A DNA stretch of 64,000 nucleotides from Arthrobacter sp. M2012083 (lineage in GTDB: Bacteria > Actinomycetota > Actinomycetes > Actinomycetales > Micrococcaceae), in the NCBI RefSeq assembly GCF_000281065.1, contig NZ_AKKK01000018.1:1-64000 (forward strand). Direction: 5' to 3'. The notes beneath the pieces were generated by a model. The model was not told the origin of the DNA, made no database searches, and saw nothing but the letters and a program-made list of their open reading frames with translations. Positions 36,485-44,729 of the stretch are shown in pieces; position 1 is the first letter of the stretch, and each line of letters begins with the position of its first letter. A program made the position numbers and the translations under genes.

Positions 36485-36982
36485 TCAGGGCCGTGGCGTG
36501 GTGAGTGCCGAAACGAGCTCATCGGGCTGGCGCGAGGATGCCAGCCAGTAGGGGGTCCGGTCTGCAGGGTCCGTGATCTCAATCTTGACCACCGGATCGA
36601 TCCAACCGCGGAAGCACATGTAAGCGAGTCCATTCAAGCGTGGACCCCGCTCAGCGGTGGCCTCGCCCTTTGTGAACGCTTGGACGGAGCCTACGTATTT
36701 CCTGTCGATGCTCGCACGGCCCACCCTGACGGTGTCAGTGGTGACAGTAATGGTTGGCGTAGAGAGCACCAACATGATTGTCATGATGGCCAGAAGCACC
36801 AAGGCGGCGATGATTCCGGCGGCTGCGCTGATGGGACCAAACATCAGGACGCCTGCGCCGGAGAGGCCTACAACCACAACCCAGATCCATACGGACGGCC
36901 ACAGCTTCTCGGTGTACAGGACCTCGGAGGCCGATGGGGTGTTCCGGGCAGGCACAGGGGAAGACTGGTCAGGCGTAGGCAT
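36485..36982 (-). CDS. DUF3093 membrane protein
   Basis: This 165-residue protein has two adjacent membrane segments (about 31-50 and 54-75) followed by a soluble beta-rich C-terminal domain facing the cytosol, resembling a PH-like fold. It belongs to DUF3093, an actinobacterial family of unknown role that neighbours dut. The start is ATG at 36982 with TAAGCT 6 nt upstream. It converges with DUF4193 and is divergent from dut. Confidence 0.88.
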   Translation of the reverse strand: MPTPDQSSPVPARNTPSASEVLYTEKLWPSVWIWVVVVGLSGAGVLMFGPISAAAGIIAALVLLAIMTIMLVLSTPTITVTTDTVRVGRASIDRKYVGSVQAFTKGEATAERGPRLNGLAYMCFRGWIDPVVKIEITDPADRTPYWLASSRQPDELVSALTTPRP

Positions 36983-36988
36983 GGGTCC

Positions 36989-36994
36989 AGCTTA
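36989..36994 (-). promoter_or_regulatory. -10 element, leaderless start at 36982
   Basis: TAAGCT on the minus strand is followed by 6 nt and the ATG at 36982. Confidence 0.55.
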
Positions 36995-37053
36995 TCGGGC
37001 ATTGGCTACGGGCTTCGCCCCGGACGTATCGGCCTTGTGCCGGCAGGTCCCAG

Positions 37054-37059
37054 TAGAAT
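37054..37059 (+). promoter_or_regulatory. -10 element of dut
   Basis: TAGAAT is followed by 8 nt and the GTG start of dut at 37068, leaving no room for a ribosome binding site and so suggesting a leaderless or near-leaderless mRNA. Confidence 0.5.
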
Positions 37060-37067
37060 GAACCATT

Positions 37068-37607
37068 GTGAGCAACGAGACCGCAGTATTCAGTACAGAG
37101 GCAAACTCCGCAGTCGCGGACAACAGCGAAACCACGGCAGCGTACGGCGCCCCCACCTTGGAGGTGCAGCTGAAAATGCTCGACGCCGGGCTGGAGGCCC
37201 CGTCGTACGCGCACCCTGGCGATGCGGGTGCCGATCTCCGTGCCCGCGAAGACGTGCACCTTGCCCCCGGCGAACGAAAACTGGTTCCAACCGGTGTCTC
37301 CATAGCGCTTCCCGACGGTTTTGTGGCCCTGATCCATCCCCGCTCCGGACTGGCCACCAAGCATGGCCTTACGGTGGTCAATGCTCCCGGCACTGTGGAC
37401 GCGGGTTACCGCGGCGAAATCGCTGTCACGCTCCTGAACACTGACCAAAAAAATGCCATTGACCTCAAACGCGGCGATAGAATTGCACAAATGGTGATTC
37501 AGCGCGTCGAATACGCGCGGTTCGTGGCTGTTGACCAACTGTCCGATTCCATTCGGGGGACCGGGGGCTTCGGATCCACGGGCGGCTTCAACGCACCGAA
37601 GGCCTGA
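37068..37607 (+). CDS. dut: dUTP diphosphatase
   Basis: This 179-residue homotrimeric-type dUTPase hydrolyses dUTP to dUMP and pyrophosphate, which keeps uracil out of DNA and supplies dTMP synthesis. All five family motifs are visible: HPGDAGADLRA (49-59), PTGVSIALP (74-82), PRSGLATKHG (91-100), NAPGTVDAGYRGEI (105-118), and the C-terminal RGTGGFGSTGG (163-173), which closes over the nucleotide. About 30 extra residues precede the usual start. GTG at 37068 is preceded by TAGAAT. DUF3710 follows after 115 nt. Confidence 0.96.
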   Translation: MSNETAVFSTEANSAVADNSETTAAYGAPTLEVQLKMLDAGLEAPSYAHPGDAGADLRAREDVHLAPGERKLVPTGVSIALPDGFVALIHPRSGLATKHGLTVVNAPGTVDAGYRGEIAVTLLNTDQKNAIDLKRGDRIAQMVIQRVEYARFVAVDQLSDSIRGTGGFGSTGGFNAPKA

Positions 37608-37653
37608 GAAACTACTGAACCCCGTGAGCCGTAGACCAACGCCTGATGCATTG

Positions 37654-37673
37654 GCGCGGTTTAGCGCGGTTTA
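37654..37673 (+). repeat. Two-copy 10-bp direct repeat
   Basis: GCGCGGTTTA occurs twice in tandem, with a further GGTTTA copy 20 nt on, in the gap between dut and the DUF3710 gene. Confidence 0.7.
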
Positions 37674-37722
37674 ACGTGGTTGCGGTTTACTTGGGGATAG
37701 ACCACTACTAAGGAGAAACCCA

Positions 37723-38481
37723 ATGCTTTTTGGGCGCGGCAAGAAGTCCAAGGACGAGCGGTCGGAAACCGCCGGCACCGTCGATGAGTCTGGTGCCGAG
37801 GCACTACATACCGAATCAGGCGGGTCCGGCACGCCTGGTGACTTCCGGCTTGGCAAAGGTCCCTTGGACATAGAGGAGATCGAGAGCCGCGATGGCTACG
37901 TTGACCTTGGTGCTCTGCTGATCGAACCGGCCGAAGGTCTCCAGCTGCGGCTCGAGGTGGAAGAAGCCACCCAACGCGTGGTCGCCGTGACCATGGACCT
38001 CAACGGTTCCAGCTTGCAGCTCCAAGCGTTTGCGGCACCGCGTTCGGAAGGTCTTTGGGACGAGATCCGTGAACAGATTAACCAATCCGTGGCGAGCCAA
38101 GGCGGAGAGACCGAAGAGGTTTCCGGAGCTTTCGGTACTGAACTTGTAGCCAAACTGCCCGCCGAAGCTACTGACGGCAGCCGTGGCTTCCGTGCTGCCC
38201 GCTTCATGGGCGTGGACGGGCCACGATGGTTCCTCCGTGGTGTCCTTGGCGGGCAGGCTGCCTTGGAACGCGATGCCGCAGCAGGACTGGAAGATCTGTT
38301 CCGCAAGGTCGTAGTGGTCCGTGGCGATAATCCGATGCCTCCCCGCGAATTGCTGCAGCTGCGCCTGCCCAAGGATGCTGCGGTACCGGGCCAGGCCGGC
38401 GCTCCCCAAGGCGCCGTTCCCCCGGAAGAGCCCGCCATGCAGCAGCCGGAGCGAGGGCCGGAGATCACCCAGATTGGTTGA
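37723..38481 (+). CDS. DUF3710 domain-containing protein
   Basis: This 252-residue protein belongs to DUF3710, conserved after dut in actinobacteria. After a 40-residue acidic, disordered N-terminus, a globular alpha/beta domain runs from about 45 to 220, with DIEEIESRDGYVDLGALLI and the characteristic GPRWFLRGVLGGQAA. The C-terminal 30 residues are proline-rich. The function is unknown. ATG at 37723 has a strong AAGGAGA ribosome binding site. Confidence 0.9.
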   Translation: MLFGRGKKSKDERSETAGTVDESGAEALHTESGGSGTPGDFRLGKGPLDIEEIESRDGYVDLGALLIEPAEGLQLRLEVEEATQRVVAVTMDLNGSSLQLQAFAAPRSEGLWDEIREQINQSVASQGGETEEVSGAFGTELVAKLPAEATDGSRGFRAARFMGVDGPRWFLRGVLGGQAALERDAAAGLEDLFRKVVVVRGDNPMPPRELLQLRLPKDAAVPGQAGAPQGAVPPEEPAMQQPERGPEITQIG

Positions 38482-38584
38482 TTCCTCCGGGCACCGCGGA
38501 ACATCCGGCCAGAGGCCCCCTGAGCAGGGAGTTCGGGATCTTCCTGCGCGGGGCAGGGCCATATGTACCGGTTTTATCGAGTCT

Positions 38585-38845
38585 GTGACCCATCAGCCGC
38601 CCACCCAACAGCCGTTCTTCTCGGCTGTGGTGGTCGATACCCTGGGGCCGGGAGACCAGCGCGCTTCCGGGGGAGCAAAAAAGCCCTATGACCGCCTCCG
38701 CGTGATCTGGCTGGGCAGGACAAGGGTCCCCGGCATTGAAGCCGGCGTGGAACTTCGCTTGAACGGCATGGTGACCCAGGTTGATGGCCTTCCGGCCATG
38801 TTCAATCCCCGATACGAAATACTTTCCCGTCAGGAGCACCTATGA
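38585..38845 (+). CDS. OB-fold nucleic-acid-binding protein (short)
   Basis: These 86 residues carry the core of the small OB-fold protein that normally lies between DUF3710 and DUF3159. RLRVIWLGRTRVPGIEAGVEL and GLPAMFNPRYEI are the recognisable strands. The N-terminus is uncertain and looks shorter than the roughly 120-residue mycobacterial counterpart. The GTG at 38585 overlaps the stop codon of a small reading frame (GTGA), and no ribosome binding site is visible. The end overlaps the DUF3159 start in an ATGA arrangement, so those two are coupled. Confidence 0.65.
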   Translation: MTHQPPTQQPFFSAVVVDTLGPGDQRASGGAKKPYDRLRVIWLGRTRVPGIEAGVELRLNGMVTQVDGLPAMFNPRYEILSRQEHL

Positions 38846-39654
38846 CCGTGGCCAACGGATCAGAACCGAAGGACACAGGGCGCCCGACGCCCCCGCAGAA
38901 CGACGTTGCGCTGCCCGCCGCGGCCAAACCAGGTGCGGCGCGCCCCGCTGCTGAATCACCCAGTGTGTCTGGCCTTGCTGCCGGTTATGCCGAAAAAGCC
39001 GGTCTGCACCGGAACAGCGCGGGGCACGTGGACATGCTGAAGTCGGCGGGCGGGGTCCAAGGTATCGCTGAGAGCATCCTTCCCGGACTTGTCTTCCTGG
39101 TCGCTTTCACCATCACCCGCGATCTCACGCTGTCCCTTATCGCAGCGCTGGCTGCCGCCGCCGTCTTCACGGTGGTGCGCCTGATCCAGCGGCGCCCCTT
39201 GACGCAGGCGCTGGCAGGCGTAGTGGGCGTGGGCATTTCCGCTTGGCTGGCCAACACCACAGGTAAGGCGGAGGACTTCTACGTCCTCGGATTCTTCACC
39301 AACATCGCTTATATCGCGGGCATGGTGCTCTCCATCGTGCTCAAGTGGCCGGTTGCGGGGCTGTTGTTCGGTTTCGTGCGCAACGAGGGACTTGAGTGGC
39401 GAAAGGACGCCGAAAGGCTCCGCGCCTACAGCTTGGGTACGTGGATCGTAGTGGCGGTGCTTGCCCTCCGCCTGGTGGTTCAGGTGCCGTTGTACTTCAT
39501 GGGAGAGCCAGGACTGCCGGCGCTGGCTACCACCAGGCTGTTGATGGGAGCTCCGCTGTACATCCTGGGCCTCTGGGTGGCTTGGCTCGTCACTAAGCCT
39601 GCCGTTGGCGAGCCGGCACCTCAGCCGTCGAAACCGTCGTCCTCAGCTGATTGA
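38842..39654 (+). CDS. DUF3159 membrane protein
   Basis: This 270-residue protein of DUF3159 has about six membrane segments between residues 75 and 255, after a 55-residue disordered, Pro/Ala-rich N-terminus. Its role is unknown; position next to TrkA proteins in several actinobacteria suggests, weakly, a link to ion transport. The start ATG at 38842 overlaps the preceding stop codon by 4 nt. Its last 34 nt overlap the convergent TrkA gene. Confidence 0.88.
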   Translation: MTVANGSEPKDTGRPTPPQNDVALPAAAKPGAARPAAESPSVSGLAAGYAEKAGLHRNSAGHVDMLKSAGGVQGIAESILPGLVFLVAFTITRDLTLSLIAALAAAAVFTVVRLIQRRPLTQALAGVVGVGISAWLANTTGKAEDFYVLGFFTNIAYIAGMVLSIVLKWPVAGLLFGFVRNEGLEWRKDAERLRAYSLGTWIVVAVLALRLVVQVPLYFMGEPGLPALATTRLLMGAPLYILGLWVAWLVTKPAVGEPAPQPSKPSSSAD

Positions 39655-40358
39655 TCGGCTGCTTCGGCAGCATCATCACGGGGTTCCCGGCCGTCGTCGG
39701 AACCCGGTGACAACAGCGCCCGCAGGCCGTCCTCGGCTGCGATGGTGGTGACGAAGAAGAGTTCGTCGCCGCCATCCAGGACGTCATCACGCGTAGGCGT
39801 GATGGGGGCGTGGTCGCGCAGGATGGCCACCAACGTCGCGTCTTCAGGCCAGTCGATACCGCCTACCGTGCTGCCAATGACGTGGGAATCATGCGGAACA
39901 GTGAACTCCACGATTGAGGCCACTCCTGTCTGCAGGGTCAACAGACGCACGATGTCGCCAATCTCAACAGCCTCTTCCACCAAGGCCGTCATGAGCTGCG
40001 GGGTGTTGACGGCCACATCCACACCCCAGGAGTCATTGAACATCCAGTCGTTCTTGGGGTTGTTGACGCGCCCCACGGTCCGCCCTACGCCGAATTCGGT
40101 CTTGGCAAGCAGCGATACCACCAGATTGACTTTGTCGTCACCAGTGGCAGAAACCACGACGTCGGCATCCTCGAGTTTGGCATCCTGCAGGGTGCTGAGT
40201 TCGCAGGCATCGCCCACAAGCCAGCGGGCACCCCGAAGCCCGCTGCGCCCAATGACTTCGGGCTTCAGGTCGATAAGGAGAATCTCGTGTTTGTGGGCCA
40301 GGAGCTCACGCGCGATGGACGAGCCGACGCTGCCTGCGCCAACAATGACAACTTTCAC
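39621..40358 (-). CDS. TrkA-type potassium uptake regulator (second gene)
   Basis: This 245-residue protein has an N-terminal RCK Rossmann domain (VVIVGAGSVGSSIARELLAHKH, about 3-24), which binds NAD(H), and a C-terminal TrkA_C domain (about 140-210), which often binds nucleotides such as c-di-AMP. The tail is acidic. Such pairs gate a potassium channel or transporter and correspond to CeoC in Mycobacterium. GTG at 40358 shares its first base with the stop codon of the upstream TrkA gene (TAGTG), so translation is coupled. No TrkH-type membrane partner is in the window. Confidence 0.9.
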   Translation of the reverse strand: MKVVIVGAGSVGSSIARELLAHKHEILLIDLKPEVIGRSGLRGARWLVGDACELSTLQDAKLEDADVVVSATGDDKVNLVVSLLAKTEFGVGRTVGRVNNPKNDWMFNDSWGVDVAVNTPQLMTALVEEAVEIGDIVRLLTLQTGVASIVEFTVPHDSHVIGSTVGGIDWPEDATLVAILRDHAPITPTRDDVLDGGDELFFVTTIAAEDGLRALLSPGSDDGREPRDDAAEAADQSAEDDGFDG

Positions 40359-41029
40359 TAAGACTCCTTGGCGGGTGCTTTGGCGAGAATCCGGCTGATC
40401 TCGGAGGTTCTATCCAGGCTCACCATCGCGTGGACAGTATCACCCTCCTGGTACGCGGTTCCGGCCTGGGGCAACAGGCCCTCACCAAATCGGGTGAGGA
40501 AAGCGATGCGGATTCCGGCGGCGGACTCGATGGAGTCCATGCTGTGTCCGATCCAATCCTCGTGCAGATCTACTTCAGCAAGTACCAGGCGGCCTGAGGG
40601 CTCGCGATAATCACCGGCGAGGTGCTGCTCGGGAAGTATGCGGCGCAATACCTGGTCAGCACTCCAGCGGACGGCTGCCACGGTGGGGATGCCGAGCCGC
40701 TGGTAGATTTCGGCGCGGCCGGGATCGTAGATGCGTGCCACCACATGGGCAACATGGAACGTTTCCCGGGCCACACGAGTGGCAAGGATGTTCGAATTGT
40801 CGCCGCTGGAAACTGCGGCGAAGGCGTAGGCCTCTTCCACGCCGGCTTGCTTAAGGGTGTCCCGGTCGAAGCCGACCCCGGTGACTTTGCGCCCCGTGAA
40901 GGTGTTGCGGAGCCGGCGGAAGGCCCGCTCGTCCTGGTCGATGATGGCCACCGAGTGGCCGGCATCCTCCAAAGTGTGTGCCAGGGTCGCGCCAACACGG
41001 CCGCAACCCATGATCACGAAGTGAGCCAC
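40358..41029 (-). CDS. TrkA-type potassium uptake regulator (first gene)
   Basis: This 223-residue RCK protein, equivalent to CeoB, starts with HFVIMGCGRVGATLAHTLEDAGHSVAII, the NAD-binding fold, and has a C-terminal TrkA_C domain from about 140. GTG at 41029 has AAGGAG 5 nt upstream. It is the promoter-proximal gene of a two-gene operon and is divergent from the APC permease, a frequent arrangement in actinobacteria. Confidence 0.92.
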   Translation of the reverse strand: MAHFVIMGCGRVGATLAHTLEDAGHSVAIIDQDERAFRRLRNTFTGRKVTGVGFDRDTLKQAGVEEAYAFAAVSSGDNSNILATRVARETFHVAHVVARIYDPGRAEIYQRLGIPTVAAVRWSADQVLRRILPEQHLAGDYREPSGRLVLAEVDLHEDWIGHSMDSIESAAGIRIAFLTRFGEGLLPQAGTAYQEGDTVHAMVSLDRTSEISRILAKAPAKES

Positions 41030-41132
41030 CGTGTCTCCTTAAGTGTGTTCTCTATCCCGCTCGGTACGACTTTACCGGTGCAGGGCGGGTAAGCAGGCGA
41101 CCAACCGTCATGACATCCCTGGGGATTCAGAG

Positions 41133-41138
41133 TAGCTT
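41133..41138 (+). promoter_or_regulatory. -10 element, leaderless start at 41145
   Basis: TAGCTT is followed by exactly 6 nt and the GTG start at 41145; the GCGGAG between them is too close to the GTG to act as a ribosome binding site. Confidence 0.5.
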
Positions 41139-41144
41139 TGCGGA

Positions 41145-43121
41145 GTGCTGACAATTCTGAATGCCGCGAAGCGGGTGTTGGTGGGCCGGCCAGTCAGGAA
41201 CGACCGCCTGTCCCACACCCTGTTGCCCAAACGCATCGCTTTGCCGATCTTCGCCTCGGACGCCCTGTCCTCAGTGGCTTATGCCCCGGACGAAATCCTG
41301 CTGACGCTCGCCCTTGCAGGCGTGAGCGCCGTGGCCTTTTCCCCGTTGGTGGGTCTCGCCGTCATGGTGGTGTTGCTCACAGTGGTGGCATCCTACCGTC
41401 AGAACGTGCACGCCTATCCGTCCGGGGGTGGCGACTACGAGATTGCCAACGTCAACCTTGGTAAGTATGCCGGGCTCACCGTAGCCTCCGCCCTACTGGT
41501 GGATTATGTTCTGACGGTTGCTGTGTCCATGTCGTCAGCCGCTACGTACTTGACCACGGCCATCCCGGCACTGCATGGACAGCAGGCACTTATTGCCACC
41601 ATCGGTGTGATCATCCTGGCTCTGGTCAATCTTCGCGGAGTCAAGGAAGCCGGGACGCTTTTCGCCGTCCCCACGTACATCTTCATGGCGTCCATCCTGG
41701 GCATGACCGCGGTGGGCATCTTCCAAGCAGCCACCGGCACCTTGGGCGAGGCGCCGTCCGCCAACTTCACCATTGTCCCTGAGCCCGGATTCGACGAAGG
41801 CCTGGTAGGGCTGGCCGGAGCTTTCTTGCTCCTACGTGCCTTTTCATCGGGAGCCGCCGCGCTGACCGGCGTCGAAGCCATCAGCAATGGCGTCCCGAAC
41901 TTCCAGAAGCCCAAAAGCAAAAACGCGGCCACCACGTTGCTGCTGCTCGGCGTCATTGCAGCGTCCATGCTGGCCGGCATCCTCTACCTTGCCAACGCCA
42001 CCAAGGTGCACATCGTCCTGGACCCGGCCCGGGAATTCCTGGTGAACGGAAAGCCGCTTCCCGAGGGTTACATCCAGACTCCTGCTATCAGCCAGATTGC
42101 CGACACCATCTTTGGGTCCGGTTCCATTCTTTTTTACGTCGTAGTTGCGGCCACGGGCATCATCCTGGTGTTCGCCTCCAACACGGCGTTCAACGGCTTC
42201 CCCGTGCTGGGTTCAATCCTGGCCCAGGACGGCTACCTGCCCCGACAACTCCGCACAAGAGGCGACAGGCTTGCGTTCAGCAACGGCGTCCTTGCGCTGG
42301 CAGCCGGGGCGCTGGTGCTGATTCTTGCGTTCAACGCAGATGTCACCAAGCTGATCCAGCTGTACATTGTGGGCGTCTTCATCTCGTTCACAGCCAGCCA
42401 GCTCGGCATGATCCGGCACTGGGGCCGCGAACTGAAACTGGCCCGGGACAAAGCTGTCCGCCGGCGCATCATCAAGTCGCGGACCATCAACATGCTGGGT
42501 TTCGGGATGACTGCTTTGGTCCTGGTCATCGTCCTCATCACCAAGTTCGAACAGGGCGCCTGGATCGCCCTGCTCGCCATGTTCGTCCTCTTCCTCATCA
42601 TGTGGAGCATCCGGGCCCACTATGACAACGTGGCCAGGGAGTTGGCTGTGGACGAGGACTCCTCTCCGCGTGCACTTCCCACCAGGGTTCATGCGGTTCT
42701 CCTCGTTTCCCACGTGCGGAAGCCGGTCCTCCGGGCACTGGCCTACGCGCGGGCTTCCAGGCCCTCGCGCTTGGACGCCGTCACCGTGGACATCAGCCCT
42801 GAGGAGACAGCACAGACCGTCAAGGATTGGGAGAAGCTGGAGATTCCGGTTCCCCTGACCGTGTTGGCCAGTCCCTACCGCGAGACCGTGACGCCCATCA
42901 TGGACTACATCAAGAACATGCGCCGCGACTCACCGCGGGACCTGATTGTGGTGTACATCCCCGAATATGTGGTGGGCAAATGGTGGGAACAACTCGTCCA
43001 TAACCAAACAGCACTCAGAATCAAGACAAGGCTCCATTTCGAACCCGGAGTCATGGTTGCCAGCGTTCCGTGGCAGCTGAAGTCGTCCGAAGAAGCAAAG
43101 GCACTGCAGGATACCCAATGA
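41145..43121 (+). CDS. APC family permease
   Basis: This 658-residue amino acid-polyamine-organocation permease has about twelve membrane segments in the first 480 residues. ASDALSSVAYAPDEILLTLA and SYRQNVHAYPSGGGDYEIANVNLG in the first two helices are characteristic. A cytosolic C-terminal domain (about 510-650) resembles a universal-stress-type fold. The family includes KimA-like potassium importers as well as amino acid carriers. The divergent pair of TrkA regulators makes potassium a good candidate substrate, an inference from context. It overlaps the downstream RNA methyltransferase by 4 nt (ATGA). Confidence 0.85.
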   Translation: MLTILNAAKRVLVGRPVRNDRLSHTLLPKRIALPIFASDALSSVAYAPDEILLTLALAGVSAVAFSPLVGLAVMVVLLTVVASYRQNVHAYPSGGGDYEIANVNLGKYAGLTVASALLVDYVLTVAVSMSSAATYLTTAIPALHGQQALIATIGVIILALVNLRGVKEAGTLFAVPTYIFMASILGMTAVGIFQAATGTLGEAPSANFTIVPEPGFDEGLVGLAGAFLLLRAFSSGAAALTGVEAISNGVPNFQKPKSKNAATTLLLLGVIAASMLAGILYLANATKVHIVLDPAREFLVNGKPLPEGYIQTPAISQIADTIFGSGSILFYVVVAATGIILVFASNTAFNGFPVLGSILAQDGYLPRQLRTRGDRLAFSNGVLALAAGALVLILAFNADVTKLIQLYIVGVFISFTASQLGMIRHWGRELKLARDKAVRRRIIKSRTINMLGFGMTALVLVIVLITKFEQGAWIALLAMFVLFLIMWSIRAHYDNVARELAVDEDSSPRALPTRVHAVLLVSHVRKPVLRALAYARASRPSRLDAVTVDISPEETAQTVKDWEKLEIPVPLTVLASPYRETVTPIMDYIKNMRRDSPRDLIVVYIPEYVVGKWWEQLVHNQTALRIKTRLHFEPGVMVASVPWQLKSSEEAKALQDTQ

Positions 43122-44485
43122 CCTCCCAGAACAATTCCCATAACGCAGGACACGGCGGAGGCCAGGGCGAGCCCGGCACCGAACTGGTGGTTGGCGTTGG
43201 CCCCATCGCCCACGGCGGGCACTTCGTCGCCCGGCACGAAGGGCGCGTCATCTTCGTCAGGCACGCGATCCCGGGGGAGAAGGTCCGTATCCGCTTGACG
43301 GACTCCGGCGACTCGTCGCGCTTCTGGCGTGCCGACGTCGTCGAGGTCCTGGAGGCTTCACCGGACCGCGTTCCGCATTTTTGGAAGCAGGCCGATTCGT
43401 TGGGCTCATGGAGCCGCGGAGCTCCGCCGGTAGGTGGAGCCGAGCTCGGCCATATTTCCCTGCAGCGCCAGCGGGCCCTGAAAGCGGAAGTACTTGCCGA
43501 ACAGCTCAAGCGGCTTGCCGGCTTGGACCTCGCCACCGAGGTGGAAGGCGTGGGAGACAATCACGACGACGGACTTGGCTGGCGCACGCGCGCCAGCTTC
43601 GCGGTGACCCCCAAGGGCCGTTTGGGCATGCATGCGCACCGTTCGGACGTTGTGCTTCCCATCAAGGAGATGCCGTTGGCGCTTGCGGGCGTCAACGGGC
43701 TGAAGCTTTGGGATCTTGACCTGTCGGGCATCGCCCGTGTGGAGGTCGCGGTGCCTGCCAACGGTTCGCGACCCCTGATCCTGCTGGCTCCGGAAGAATC
43801 AACAAGCCCCAAGAGATTGCACAGCATCGTGTCCCAGTTGCCGCATGACGTTTCAGTTGCGAGCTTCGATCCCAGCAAAGGGGAAGTCCTGCAGCTGCGG
43901 GGGAGGACCTGGGTGCAGGAAAGTGCAGCCGGCCATGAATACCGTGTGACCGGTGAGGGGTTTTGGCAGATTCACAAGGACGCCCCGGACACGCTGGTAG
44001 ACGCTGTAACGGGCTATCTTTCCAACGGCGGGTACTTGCAGCCCGGCGCCGCAGTTGCCGACCTCTACGCAGGCGCCGGCCTGTTCACGGCACCTTTGGC
44101 GGACGCAGTCGGAGTGACCGGCTCGGTACTTTCCGTGGAGGGCGCGCCGGGCACCAGTCGCGACGCCCGCAAGAACCTGCACGGGGAAACCCAGGTGGAA
44201 ATCGTTCAAGGGCGTGTTGAGCGGGTCCTGCACCAACGCGCCCGCAGCTTCGACTCACTGGTGCTGGATCCGCCCCGCGCCGGAGCAGGCAAGGCGGTGG
44301 TCAAGCAACTGATGGCCACCGGGCCCCGTGCAATCGCCTATGTGTCGTGCGATCCGGCATCCTTTGCGCGTGATCTGGGTTACTTCCATCAAGGAGGTTG
44401 GCGACTTGAGTCGCTGCGGGCCTTCGACCTGTACCCGAACACCCATCACCTGGAAACGGTAGGGCTGATCGTCCCCGCCGCGTAG
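43118..44485 (+). CDS. TRAM-domain RNA (uracil-5-)methyltransferase-like protein
   Basis: This 455-residue protein of the TrmA/RumA group methylates a uridine in RNA using S-adenosylmethionine. An N-terminal TRAM RNA-binding domain runs from about 18 to 80. The SAM-binding motif is VADLYAGAGLFTAPLA, motif IV is LDPPRAGAGK, and the catalytic cysteine is Cys411 in YVSCDP. This is the only cysteine in the protein, so the iron-sulfur cluster cysteines of RumA are absent. The ATG at 43118 overlaps the permease stop codon by 4 nt, so the two are coupled, a pairing seen widely in actinobacteria. Confidence 0.88.
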   Translation: MTSQNNSHNAGHGGGQGEPGTELVVGVGPIAHGGHFVARHEGRVIFVRHAIPGEKVRIRLTDSGDSSRFWRADVVEVLEASPDRVPHFWKQADSLGSWSRGAPPVGGAELGHISLQRQRALKAEVLAEQLKRLAGLDLATEVEGVGDNHDDGLGWRTRASFAVTPKGRLGMHAHRSDVVLPIKEMPLALAGVNGLKLWDLDLSGIARVEVAVPANGSRPLILLAPEESTSPKRLHSIVSQLPHDVSVASFDPSKGEVLQLRGRTWVQESAAGHEYRVTGEGFWQIHKDAPDTLVDAVTGYLSNGGYLQPGAAVADLYAGAGLFTAPLADAVGVTGSVLSVEGAPGTSRDARKNLHGETQVEIVQGRVERVLHQRARSFDSLVLDPPRAGAGKAVVKQLMATGPRAIAYVSCDPASFARDLGYFHQGGWRLESLRAFDLYPNTHHLETVGLIVPAA

Positions 44486-44502
44486 CCGGGAGGCCGCCCG
44501 GC
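44485..44502 (+). terminator. Weak hairpin after RNA methyltransferase
   Basis: GCCGGG pairs with CCCGGC around a 6-nt loop directly at the stop codon of the methyltransferase gene; it is short, so a terminator role is uncertain. Confidence 0.35.
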
Positions 44503-44659
44503 GTCCATAGTGGAGAAGGAGTAATTGCCGGTTTCCATCGCGATGCCTGATCAGTGACGCAATGCCGGAGTATGCCACTACGATGGCTGTAGTAGCCCCG
44601 GTCCGCAGTCTTCAACGCCGCGGACCCGGGGTGACCACGAGAGATGCCGCCCGGCTAAG

Positions 44660-44678
44660 TAAGGTGCGCCTAACTGGC
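44660..44678. promoter_or_regulatory. IdeR/DtxR-like box upstream of acnA
   Basis: On the minus strand, GCCAGTTAGGCGCACCTTA matches the iron-box consensus TTAGGTTAGGCTAACCTAA at 12 of 19 positions, including the run GTTAGGC and the ACCT arm. It lies about 50-70 nt before the aconitase start codon. Confidence 0.35.
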
Positions 44679-44729
44679 TAGCGGCCAACCACGCGACAAA
44701 GATGAAACTGTTGCGAGAGGAGTCCTGCC

